The notes beneath the pieces are model-generated. The model was not told the origin of the DNA, did no database searches, and saw only the letters and a program-made list of their open reading frames with translations. A stretch of DNA of 64,000 bases from assembly GCF_000687475.1 (NCBI RefSeq), contig NC_057316.1:248001-312000 (forward strand). The letters run 5' to 3'. Positions 25,674 through 34,917 of this stretch are shown piece by piece (position 1 is the first letter of the stretch; every line of letters begins with the position of its first letter). The stretch comes from Ustilaginoidea virens (lineage: Eukaryota; Ascomycota; Sordariomycetes; Hypocreales; Clavicipitaceae). The position numbers and the translations under genes were made by a program.

Positions 25674-26940
25674 ATAGCGATATCAATAAAGCTAACGCAT
25701 TTGATGACGCAGTTAAGCAGTTAATAAAGCATACTAGCACATTAATAAAATCGATACAACTGCAATATCGATATAATGCATTTAACGATACAATTGACAA
25801 AGCGGACCAGCCCATTAATGAAGTCGACACAACTGCGATATCGACGTAATACATTTAATAATATAGTTGACGATATAGTTAACGAAGCGGACTAGACTAT
25901 TAGAGAAGTGGGTAAGTCTATTGATAAAGCCCCTATTAACACGATAGCGATATTAATAAAGCTAATGCATTTAACAATGCAATTGACGAAGCAGACCAGC
26001 CTATTAATAAAGTCGACACAACTGCAACATCGACATAACGCATTTAACGATACAGTTAATGACGCAATTAATGAAGCGGACTAGACCATTAGAGAAGTAG
26101 GTAAGTCTATTAATAAAGCCCCTATTGATACGATGGCGATATCAATAAAGCTAATGCATTTAATAATACAATTAATAAAGCGGACCAGCCCATTAGAGAA
26201 GTAGGTGAGTCTATTAATAAAGCCCCTATTGATACGTTAGCGATATCAATAAAGCTAACGCATTTAATAATACATTTAACGACGCATTTGACGATGCATT
26301 TAATAATACAGTTGACAATATAGTTAACGATACAGTTGACGATATAGTTAACGAAGCAGACTAGCCTATTAAAAAAGTAGGTAAGCCTATTAACGAAGCC
26401 CCTATTAACATAATAGCGATATCAATAAAGCTAACGCATTTAATAATACATTTAACGATGCAGTTAACGAAGAAGACTAGCCTATTAAAAAAGCAAGTGA
26501 GCCTATTAATAAAGCCCCTATTAACACAATGGCGATATTAACGAAGCTAATGCATTTGACGATGCATTTAATAATACAGTTGACAAAGCAGACTAGCCCA
26601 TCAAAGAAATAGGTAAGCCTATTAATGAAGCCCCTATTAATACAATAGCGATATTAATAAAGCTGATGCATTTAACGATGCATTTAATAATACAGTTAAT
26701 AAAGCAGACCAGCCTATTAAAGAAGCAGGTAAGCCTATTGACGAAGCTAACCTATTGATATAACGGCGAGATCAATAAAGCTAATACAGTTAACGACGCA
26801 GTTAACGACGCAGTTAACGATATAGTTAACGATGCAGTTGATAAAGCAGACTAGCCTATTAAAGAAGCAGGTGAGTCTATTGATGAAGCTAATGCGATAA
26901 TTAAGCCGGTATAAGCGCACGCATTTATCACCTTCTAAAA
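25674..26940. repeat. Hierarchical minisatellite
   Basis: A tandem array whose unit anchor GCGATATCAATAAAGCTAA (or a near match) recurs at about 25677, 25947, 26136, 26240, 26416, 26532, 26648 and 26765. Later units are therefore about 116 bp, and earlier ones are longer or shorter. Inside each unit lies a variable number of 12-bp subrepeats such as GATGCATTTAAC and GACGCAGTTAAC, followed by a conserved half reading like GAAGCGGACCAGCCTATT and AAAGCCCCTATTAA. Several spacings are not multiples of three and the reading frame changes between units, so it is unlikely to be a protein repeat. It starts exactly where the copia right LTR ends. Confidence 0.85.
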
Positions 26941-28308
26941 CACCATAATTTAGTATCGCGATACATAAGTCAAGCTTCACCCGAAAAACATACATCATAA
27001 GTCATTGAACTTCATAGGTACAAAGGCAAAAAGCCACCAAAAAATTAGATGCACAGCTGACTATTACATAATTAAGCCACATAACCTAATAAAATAATTT
27101 GCGACAAATAATAACGATTTTCTATATTTACAATAGGAATTTGTGGCTATTCTGGTTTATTGTGGAGGAGCAGATTAGTTTGAGTGTTGCCTTTTAGGAC
27201 ACTGTTGAGACACTACAAGAGTCTGGATAAAGGGCATAACTATTAAAGGCAATAGCATTAAATAAACCAAAACAGATTTATAGCGAGAGTATCATACGTA
27301 GAATAGAGCTTTATTATATTATTATAGTACTAGCTGCTAAAGACACTATTCATCTGATGATAATGTTATCCCAATAAAAGTCTGGTGCATTAACAATAGT
27401 CACAGCTGTCTATAAGAGTGTTTGCCCAATATCTAATGTAAGAATTAAAATTATCTTTATATAAAACAGACATGGGAATAGCAGAATTATCAGCAAATTG
27501 CAAAGGTATGGTAAATGCAGAATGCTTATAGAAATTAGTAATACTAATAATGCGTTGTGACTATAATAGTGCCCTAAGTTCAACTAGCTCTAGAGATTGT
27601 ATTATAATAGCGGTTCTTTTCATAATTATGATTATATCCATATCCTGATAATTCTAATAAACATTATTTTGATGCATTATAACTATATTCTTTGGTCAGT
27701 GCACTATAGTAGCGAAAGAGAGATCAAACTTAATATGTAAACCCCGCTCAGGCTGTCTTATTATGACCGCGTCTTTTCATTCTAATACTCTAGACAAGCC
27801 CGATATACAATCTAATAGAAATAGTGTCTATCTGGTGATTAATCATAAGACTTACTGCATTATAACGCAGGGCGGCATAGTTTTACATCTCAATATTATC
27901 ACCATACGAGTCACGGAGAGTCACCAGGATTAGGGTCCGCGCGCGAAGGTAGGTAGGTACCTACACCTAGCTACCTCCTTAGGTAGGAGGTGCCTATGAG
28001 GTAGGGTACCTTAAGATAATTTTACTGCCTTGTCCCTCCGTCTCATTTTTACCGCCATATTTAACCGCCATCTTACCGCCACATTTTACCGCCTTCCTTA
28101 AATATATGTATTCTCATTCAATGCATTTTTATTATTTTTACTCCGGCGGCCCTGCCGGCGGCCCTGCGGCGGCCGCCTGCGACGGGCATCTTCGACTGCA
28201 GCAGGTCTTTGCTTGGAAAGCATGGCAGAATCTATCCCTTCACCGCCCTTCACATAGCAGCTACCGCAGCTACCACTGCGGATTCCAACATCCACTCACG
28301 AGGACATA
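26941..28308. other. AT-rich gene-free region at the island edge
   Basis: No open frame of note and no family recognised. 27930-28015 holds a run of TAGGTA/TACCTA pieces that is nearly self-complementary, and 28035-28095 repeats TTACCGCCA four times. Composition changes here from AT-rich (upstream) to balanced (downstream), which marks the edge of the RIP-affected block. Confidence 0.5.
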
Positions 28309-28311
28309 AAG

Positions 28312-28373
28312 AAGTCGTCCTTGGTTTTCAAATGTAAAGTCCGCGCTAAGCCTAAAATAGAAGATGCACCTGC
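28312..28373 (+). repeat. Left terminal inverted repeat of the MITE-like element
   Basis: Begins AAGTCGTCC and ends GCACCTGC. Matches the reverse complement of 28991-29052 at 60 of 62 positions by eye. Confidence 0.8.
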
Positions 28374-28990
28374 GCACATATTTTTCTATAAGCAGTGACC
28401 TCTGACATTTTTGCCTGCCTATTGGCGATATAGGCCACTTTGCCGGCACTGCATTATAATTATTGGGAATCAAGGGGTAATCATAAGAACATAGGGTGCA
28501 TATAAATAAAAGTAGCAAACAATTGATTAAGCAAGGTCTAAGATATCTATTCTATTGTATACAGAGAGGGAAGAATTTGCATGAAGCCGATGATGTATGT
28601 GTTTTATGTGGTGGGCCCACTAGTCTTGGTGGAGCCCCCACTGCTGATACACACTATCGTAGGCCGGCGCAGGTCAGGTGACAGGCCACCTAACTAAACC
28701 ACATGCAGTGATTCCGACAGTAATAAATTGTATTGAGATTATGCGAGGATTGCGTTTTTTATTGCAATAGTGCACATAAAGCCCTTAAGACGTTGATGGT
28801 CTTAAATCGCTTTAGTTGCATCTTCAAATTGGTGATATTCACACTCAATTTGAGATAAAGGAATAACATAAGGCATCGGAGTCGCTTCTGAAGCCATTAT
28901 GCGGGCAAAAGTCGTGATAGTTGTGCGGTGTAGAAAGCAGGAATGTTTGAGCAAAAAGGAGAAAAAGGATAGTATGTAGCTTCTCATAGA

Positions 28991-29052
28991 GCAGGTACAT
29001 CTTCTATTTTAGGCTTAGCGCGGACTTTACATTTGAAAACCGAGGACGACTT
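28991..29052 (-). repeat. Right terminal inverted repeat of the MITE-like element
   Basis: Reverse-complement partner of 28312-28373. It begins GCAGGTACAT on the plus strand and ends GGACGACTT. Confidence 0.8.
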
Positions 29053-29310
29053 GTTTATATACTCTCCACTCACTACTGCTTGCTTGCGTGTTCGTGTTCT
29101 TTAACACTGAGGTTAGTAAAAGTGAAACATCGACCCGTTTTTATTACACAATCCCCTATTGATCTACAACGGTATCTTCTACCGGACGGCCTCACTGTAT
29201 TTTAAAGAGAGAAAGTGTCAGGAAGCTTGCAGAAGAACAGCTATATTGAAGGGAAACAAGCACTGACTGACCAGTACTTGCTGCACCAGCTATTTATAGT
29301 GGGCACGGGG

Positions 29311-29374
29311 GTAGCCCTAAGGGGCTACTTGTCGGAATCGCTGTCGCAAGGTGCCCAATTGGGCACATTGCGAC
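29311..29374. other. Two near-perfect palindromes
   Basis: GTAGCCCTAAGGGGCTAC (29311-29328) can form a short hairpin. At 29343-29374 a 32-base palindrome pairs GTCGCAA.GTGCCCAA with its complement with one mismatch. They lie about 0.9 kb upstream of the first small secreted protein gene. A role as regulatory site, RNA hairpin or transposon end is open. Confidence 0.6.
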
Positions 29375-29476
29375 GGATGTGCCGCGCACACTGCTGCGCA
29401 CGATGTGGCCACTTTTGCCCCTGTGCCCCTGTGCCCGGTAGGGCACGCGGGCAGCCCGGCCCGACCGCGCCGATGC

Positions 29477-29644
29477 ACGTGACTACGGCACGCACAAAAG
29501 GCCACATCGTGTAATTCCTCTTTTGCTTCCTTTCTTCCCTCTTAGTTAGTCAGTCATAATCAAAGAAGTAATCATACCTTTGACCGGTGACCTCACGGTA
29601 CTTGATACCACGCGCGCAACCCTACGTACAACTGGGTACCCCTT
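29477..29644 (-). repeat. Inverted duplication, arm A
   Basis: The reverse complement of this stretch matches 31663-31832 over about 170 bp at roughly three quarters identity. Shared blocks include GGGGTACCCAGTTGTACGTA, TTGCGCGCGTGGTATCA, GAATTACACGATGTGGCC and TTTTGTGCGTG, in the same order. It lies upstream of the secreted protein gene at 30296. Confidence 0.7.
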
Positions 29645-30098
29645 GATGTGACACCAACACTACTGTTCCCTCGGTTACATGTGCCACATTCTAGCCGAAC
29701 ATTCCTGACAAATACACGGATCCACCGATATTCCTGCAACAGAAAGCGGGAGAGAGCTACGCTCTTCCTGCTTGCCTTCCGATTTCTTTGCAAATCTCCA
29801 GGCAAAGCTCCGCTCAAAGCAGCTTAGGGGACTTATTTTAGATTGGAAGAATTGACCTACCTTTCCACCACTTTTGGGCCTCCATGCTGATTTCAGACAT
29901 TTTCAGCCTTAAGCCACGTTATCCCCCGGAGTAATTCGGACTGGCCTAGGTTATCCAGCCACGCTCCCCCACTTACACGACCCCGAAAGACCTTCAAGCC
30001 GGCGAGCCGCCAGAGTGGCAACGGTACTGTATCCACATTGAGCCAGGGTGCAAACCACGTCTCGGAATCGCCGCCGGCAGGTACAAGGTCCCCGAGTA

Positions 30099-30108
30099 GT
30101 ATATATAA
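30099..30108 (+). promoter_or_regulatory. TATA box of the first small secreted protein gene
   Basis: GTATATATAA lies 188-197 bases before the ATG at 30296, a usual distance for a fungal gene with a 5' leader of about 150 bases. Confidence 0.45.
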
Positions 30109-30295
30109 AATACCTACGGGCTGCATAGGGTCCCTAAGGAAATATCATGGCGAAGAAACCACGTCCTCCACGCGGCCGAACCCCTCGATATCCCGGTGCC
30201 CGTCCTTTCGCCATCTCGTTTCCAGCCTGCAAGGGATCTGCAAGGTCCTCTCTCCCTTGTCGCGTCTTCAGAACCCCTTGCTGCCCTGGCCCAAG

Positions 30296-30685
30296 ATGAG
30301 ACCCTGTGTCCCAGCCGCCATGGCCGCCCTAAGTCTCGCTTTGGCTGCGCCCACGAGACGAGGCTTCGACCTGAACATTAATAACCTTTTGCGCTTGGCC
30401 ACCAACTCCTTTGCCGATAAGCAAATCGGCGAGGCTTTTCACAACGATGTACTGGTAGGAAGCCGACCGGCTCCGCCTAGGGGTGCCTCCCCCAGCCCGT
30501 TATTTGTTACCATAAATGAGTATGCCAAGAGGTTGCAGAACTTTATAACCAAGGGCCAAGATGAAACGGCCGCCAACACTATACTCAAGCTGGCCAACTC
30601 GTCCAACGACCCGAACTATCCCATCGATACCGGCTATCTCGACAGTTTTCTGGAGCGGGTTGTCGCCAAGGTTGATGGAAGGTGA
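30296..30685 (+). CDS. Small secreted protein, family member 1
   Basis: 129 codons in one exon. Residues 2-18 form a signal peptide with hydrophobic core AAMAALSLALAA, followed by RRG, a possible Kex2-type processing site. The mature part has no cysteine. Its C-terminal half (YAKRLQNFITKG, LKLANSSND, YLDSFLERVV) is clearly homologous to the gene at 31861-32253, while the N-terminal half is highly diverged. The ATG at 30296 was chosen because it starts exactly at a signal peptide; longer in-frame upstream starts would bury it. A TATA box lies about 190 bases upstream. I do not recognise a known family. Effector-like small secreted protein is an inference from size, secretion and location next to a mutated repeat island. 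Confidence 0.72.
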   Translation: MRPCVPAAMAALSLALAAPTRRGFDLNINNLLRLATNSFADKQIGEAFHNDVLVGSRPAPPRGASPSPLFVTINEYAKRLQNFITKGQDETAANTILKLANSSNDPNYPIDTGYLDSFLERVVAKVDGR

Positions 30686-31662
30686 GAGAGGAGTTGATTC
30701 CACCAAAATACAAGGCTCGACGACGGGCTCACATGCGCCTGCTAAACGATGGTGCGGTATGTGGCGCGACTGGAAGGGGGAAACACAATCATGGTGCCAA
30801 ATGTCTCTTGCAGCGTGGGCCGGGCGGCGAGGTCTCACTTGGGGTGCAGCAGACGAACCGGGCGACAAAAAGCCAGATTGGTAGTAAATAGATTTGGGCG
30901 CGGATGTAAGTAATGCAGAGTAAAGTGTATATAGCTAGGTAGTTTGGCTTGGACATCAGGAGATAATTGTTGTGCCCTTCACGACGTACCGAACCAGCAG
31001 GGCCGCGAAGCTGCCTGAAAGAGGACAGCGGGGTGTTTTCTTTTTTTTAAAAAAAAAAAAGAGAAAGAAAGAGAAAGAAAGAGAGATATTGTGTTACGGA
31101 TCTAAATGCTTGGAATAGTCAAGGTTGACGAGTGTACCGTAGGATCCGACAGATGGCTCGTAGAGTCTGATAGAAAGTAAAGAAAGGAGTGCACAGGTCG
31201 CAAGGGGTCGTAAAAAAGCCTATGCGTTTATAGACAAGATCGTCAAATAGGCAGTACTAAATATGTAAGTGATTAAGTTAGATTGCTCTATTCTACTCGA
31301 CGTCGGCTTCCTTTATATAGAACGGGTGTAATAGTGCCGTACGGTCCCCTGATCCTGGGACCTATATTACAACAGATTTTTACGCATTTAGTAGTAGAGC
31401 CGAGAGCATTTTGCAGTCTGGCTGTATTATATTGCACCAAAAGTATGTCGTCATATAGTATATGACTTTTATTAGGTATTATATATTTCAAAACACCTCT
31501 TAGTTTTCTAGCTAAGTCAACAGATAAAAACGTAGTATACTTTAATATTAAATAAATATTTTAAGTGCATAATTTTATTATAGTTGTTAAAATTGTACTG
31601 AATTTCTTAAGAATTAGCCATAGCCTTACAGTGGCTAGTAGCCCCTTTGTTGATAGGAACTC

Positions 31663-31832
31663 GGGGTACCCAGTTGTACGTAGGATTGCGCGCGTGGTAT
31701 CATGTACGGGCGGTCACCAAGCAAAGGTATTCTATTACTTTGCTAATGACTATGACTATCTAGAAAGTAGGAAAAGGGGCAGTAGAGGGAGAATTACACG
31801 ATGTGGCCTTTTGTGCGTGTGGCGCGGTCACG
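31663..31832 (+). repeat. Inverted duplication, arm B
   Basis: Partner of 29477-29644. Together the arms bracket about 2 kb that contains the secreted protein gene at 30296-30685. Arm B ends only about 30 bp from the stop codon of the paralogous gene at 31861-32253. The arms are too diverged to be fresh transposon ends; an old element or a segmental duplication are both possible. Confidence 0.7.
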
Positions 31833-31860
31833 TGTGGTGGTGCGGCTCTTCCGTCCCCTC

Positions 31861-32253
31861 TTACCTCTGGTCTATCCGCTCGACGACCCTCTCTACAAAA
31901 CTATCCAGGTAAGAGAGTGTAACGGGGTATATAGCGTCATGACCAGAGTTGGCCAGCCTAAGTAGAGCATTCGAGGCCGTCTCGTCCAATCCTCGTTTTA
32001 TATAGTCATTCAACCTTGTGACGTATGCCGTAATCATAAAGGGCAGCGGGTTGCGATTATAGTATTTAGGCGGAAGCGGTTGCGAAAGTTCTTTCACATC
32101 ACTGACGTAACGGTCTCTAGATGCCTTATCGTTAAGCGATTTTGCGGATAAGTTTAAGAGGTTTAAGACTTCGCTTCGCTTGGCTAAAATAAAGGCGGGC
32201 GCAGCTAAAGCGAGGCTTGCGTAGGCAGTAGTGAGGATAAGGACGGCTTTCAT
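31861..32253 (-). CDS. Small secreted protein, family member 2
   Basis: 130 codons in one exon, convergent with the gene at 30296. Residues 1-18 (MKAVLILTTAYASLALAA) are a signal peptide, followed by FILAKRS with a KR dibasic site, so a short pro-peptide may be removed. The C-terminal half (YVTRLNDYIKRGLDETASN, LLRLANSGHD, YLDSFVERVVERID) matches member 1 at about half of positions, including DETA.N, LANS and YLDSF.ERVV. There are no cysteines, which is uncommon for small apoplastic effectors. A longer frame extends upstream to 32433, but the start at 32253 fits the signal peptide. Function unknown. Confidence 0.75.
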   Translation of the reverse strand: MKAVLILTTAYASLALAAPAFILAKRSEVLNLLNLSAKSLNDKASRDRYVSDVKELSQPLPPKYYNRNPLPFMITAYVTRLNDYIKRGLDETASNALLRLANSGHDAIYPVTLSYLDSFVERVVERIDQR

Positions 32254-32625
32254 CCTGGGCGACGAAGCTTTATTGAACTGAATTAGGGAGCTGCAAGAGA
32301 ATAGGCCCGGGACCAGGGGTCGTGGAGATGCCACGGCTTTGCCACGGGATTTTGCCATAATATATGCAGATGAGCCTGGGTTTTGTGCCCTTTGGCGTCG
32401 GCTTGTAGTCAAAGGGCTTGTCGCACTAGGCACTGGAGGAAACCTTCTATTGCGGGGTTCGTAAGCGTCTAGGAACTGTTGGGTGGGTAAAGAACGGATA
32501 CGAATAAGTGGCGATGATTCAGAATTAGCTAGAAGAATCCAACCCTCCTACACAACACCAGTTTGGCCCCATGCCGATAGAACTATTTCAGAACCGCCTC
32601 ATCGGAGTCGCGAATTATGTGTACG

Positions 32626-32919
32626 CTAGCCACCGCGAGCCATGTCGTAATACTCGGTCCCGCAAAGGCCGCCTATTGATGCCGGAGGTGCTGCCAGAGC
32701 CGTGGGTCCCCGACCACAGCGCGCGGTGGGAGGGGATATGCCCAGGACCCGGCTGCAGGTTGAAGTTGGCTTGCATGTCGAATCGGCGACGTGCCAGTGG
32801 TGTCGGTCACAGGTTCCCGCAGCAAAGTCCATGGCTGGCATTGCATATAGCACCCGGGCTTGTTCCGAGCCAGCCGCGGTAAAGAAGAAGATGGGCAAGA
32901 AGAACCTGGCCATGGGCAC
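32626..32919 (-). CDS. Possible small secreted cysteine-containing protein
   Basis: 97 codons. It starts MPMARFFLPIFFFTAAG, a plausible signal peptide, and has five cysteines in the rest (GTCD, DSTC, TSTC, ARCG, GLCG). It begins 70 bases beyond the end of the broken family member on the same strand. No family recognised and no independent support, so it may be a chance ORF. Confidence 0.28.
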   Translation of the reverse strand: MPMARFFLPIFFFTAAGSEQARVLYAMPAMDFAAGTCDRHHWHVADSTCKPTSTCSRVLGISPPTARCGRGPTALAAPPASIGGLCGTEYYDMARGG

Positions 32920-32989
32920 TGTTTTCCATAACAGCTATACGTATATGGCTCTGGAATCCCCCCATCATATGTCCCAAGTGCCCGCGCCG

Positions 32990-33205
32990 TCATCTTATCT
33001 ATAAAGTCGTCGAGGTGCTCTTTTGCAGCAGGTTGTATCTTGCCTCCACCGGCTGGCCTAAGCAAAGCATTTTTTATCCATTCCCTGATCCGTGTAGTCC
33101 TTGATCCCGCAGCGCGTACTCGGCAACCATAGCGGTAAGCGGGTTGACGCCCATCGAATTAGATAAATGCGAGCTTGAGGGCGGTACGGAGTTGAAGCGG
33201 CTTCA
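32990..33205 (-). pseudogene. Broken third member of the small secreted protein family
   Basis: On the minus strand three reading frames together retain the family order. NPLTAMVAEYALR corresponds to the NPLPFMITAYVTR region of member 2. IKDYTDQGMD corresponds to LNDYIKRGLD. LLRPAGGGKI, then HLDDFIDKM, correspond to LLRLANSG and YLDSFVERV. Moving from one block to the next needs at least two frameshifts. No signal peptide is joined to it: the upstream MTETTRAS start does not resemble one. I read this as a decayed paralog, with the alternative of an intron-containing gene not fully excluded. GC content is high, so decay is not by RIP. Confidence 0.55.
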
Positions 33206-33315
33206 TCCAAGCGCGGCTTCATCCAAGCGCGGGCTGCGCTGGCGCGAATCGAGGCCCTTGTCGTCTCAGTCATGATGACGGGTCGGGTTTGCCAATGGTT
33301 GTTTCAAGACCGAGG

Positions 33316-33721
33316 GCTAGTCCTGTCCAACGTCCCTGAACTACTCGCCGGCGATGCCGCTCGACGTCTTTGCAGCCGCTGCTTGTCCGGGTCGAGCACC
33401 GTCGTATGCTAATATCTCGAAAGCTCCTTTGCCCGTCTCCTTCTCCGTCCGACTGCCTCGTCGAGCCGCCTACGACGCCGTATTAACCCTATCGTAGTGG
33501 ACCGCCGCTTTCCGCGTTTGTATAGGCGTAGTCTATATAGCGCTGCTCGTCTTGTTTTTCTTAAATTTAACGCGGCCAGGAAGGGTGGTAATTAGCTCCT
33601 AAAGTTGCATATAATAATGTTATGACTCAGCATCATCCTTAGTTAATACTAGCAGCGAGAGGTGGCTGTTCGTAAAGTCTAATTGTAACGGGCGTGAGAG
33701 CTTGGAGTGGGGGTGGTGGGG
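33316..33721. repeat. 406-bp direct repeat, copy 1
   Basis: Matches 33878-34283 over its full length; most differences are C/T and G/A transitions. It contains CTATATAGCGCTGCTCGTCT and near its end TGTAACGGGCGTGAG, which looks like an LTR start. The two copies are 156 bp apart. Confidence 0.85.
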
Positions 33722-33877
33722 CATCGGAGAAGATCCGTGTCGACTGGATGGTCTGCATCTGTTCTCTGGTCGTGTCCCGAATAGAATCTTTCTAGTCATT
33801 GAAATTGGAATCTGTTACTCGATATTCCGCTCGTGATTTTTTTTTTCCTTTTAATCATCTTGAACGTCGGGTGCAGA

Positions 33878-34283
33878 GCTAGTCCTGTCCAACGTCCCTG
33901 AACTACTCGCCGGCGATGCCGCTCGACATCTTTGCAGCTGCTGCTTATCCGGGTCGAGCACCATCGTGTGCTAATGTCTCGAAAGCTCCCTTGCCCGTCT
34001 CCTTCTCCGTCCGACTGCCTTATCGAGCCGCCCGCGATGCCGTATTAACCCTATCGTAGTAGACCGCCGCTTTCCGCATTTATATAGGCGCAGTCTATAT
34101 AGCGCTGCTCGTCTTGTTCTTCTTAAATTTGATGCAGCTAGGAAGGGTGGTGATTAGCTCCCAAAGTTGTATGTAGTAATATCATAACTTAGCATCATCC
34201 TCGGTCAATACCAACAGCGAGAGGTGGCTGTTCGCAAAGTCTAATTGTAACGGGCGTGAGAGCTTGGAGTGGGGGTGGTGGGG
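33878..34283. repeat. 406-bp direct repeat, copy 2
   Basis: Second copy, ending 111 bp from the 3' end of the tRNA-Lys gene. No TG..CA boundary, target duplication or polypurine tract could be fixed for the pair, so they are called repeats and not LTRs. LTR fragments close to tRNA genes are frequent because some integrases target Pol III genes (established for yeast Ty1 and Ty3). Confidence 0.85.
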
Positions 34284-34393
34284 TAAAGAAAAAAGACGGA
34301 CAAGAATGTAACGGATATGATGAGGGAAAAGGAAGGAGAAAAAGGAGGGCAAAAAGCACAACGAATCACCTTGTTAATCATCTGTATAGGAAA

Positions 34394-34479
34394 AGCCCGA
34401 TGCGGGGGTCGAACCCGCAACCTTGAGATTTCGTGTACTCGCTAAGAGTCTCACGCTCTACCGATTGAGCTAACCGGGC
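34394..34479 (-). tRNA. tRNA-Lys(CUU) with a 13-nt intron
   Basis: Read on the minus strand: acceptor GCCCGGT pairs with ATCGGGC; D arm GCTC..GAGC; anticodon stem TGAGA/TCTCA; loop CTCTTA..A with anticodon CTT; T arm GCGGG TTCGACC CCCGC; discriminator T. The loop is interrupted after position 37 by a 13-base insert GCGAGTACACGAA, the standard place for a eukaryotic tRNA intron. Both internal promoter boxes are intact. Confidence 0.93.
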
Positions 34480-34917
34480 GATGGGTCTTTTGACAAGTCG
34501 CCTCGACATTTGGCCTAAGGCTTCTGCACAAGGAATCTCTGGCCTGCAAATCCCGTCCTCGTCACACTTGCAACGTGAACATGTTTATACACACACCATG
34601 ACCACTTCGTCTACGCTTGTGACAACCTCAGTCACTAATGCTTGCCCTTTACACGCTGCTACCTTCCATCTACAGGCATTCGAGAAGCAAATTGACCCCC
34701 GAAAGCGGCACCATGGCACATGTGTCCTGGAACAAGTCAGTTGCCACAACAGCCACTGTCAGGCAGCCGTTGCGCAGCAAATGTCCAGCATGGAATCGGC
34801 GGTTTTATTCTCACTGCCCGTCTTTCGCATGCAGACCCCATTGGTTCATGCACCGCTCCGCTGCAGTCGGGGTCGTATATTCTCCTCTCCAGCCGTGCAC
34901 AGACTTCAGGCGCATCT

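Larger units (their letters stand above)
28309..29055. mobile_element. MITE-like element with 62-bp inverted repeats
   Basis: 28312-28373 and 28991-29052 are inverted copies over 62 bp with only two mismatches, both transitions. They enclose 617 bp with no convincing ORF. Just outside, the left side reads TAAAG and the right side, reversed, reads TAAAC, so a TA target duplication at 28307-28308 and 29056-29057 with slightly longer TIRs is possible. That would fit a Tc1/mariner-like non-autonomous element (inference). The GC-balanced interior shows no strong RIP signature. Confidence 0.7.

Noticed and set aside
25674..26940. CRISPR-like array
   Set aside because: Units are adjacent and imperfect, with no unique spacers, and the organism is a eukaryote.
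25579..26998. Minus-strand ORFs with INRLACFINRLVCF-type repeats
   Set aside because: Frame does not persist across minisatellite units, whose spacing is often not a multiple of three; not a protein repeat.
26941..27900. Possible degraded Tc1/mariner or pogo transposase
   Set aside because: Six-frame reading gives only short fragments without catalytic motifs; the impression was not strong enough to call.
29399..29511. Inverted pair CACGATGTGGCC / GGCCACATCGTG as transposon ends
   Set aside because: Only 12 bp, no target duplication, and arm A of the larger inverted duplication overlaps it.
30500..30868. Minus-strand 122-codon ORF over the first secreted protein gene
   Set aside because: Antisense shadow of the signal-peptide-bearing gene at 30296-30685.
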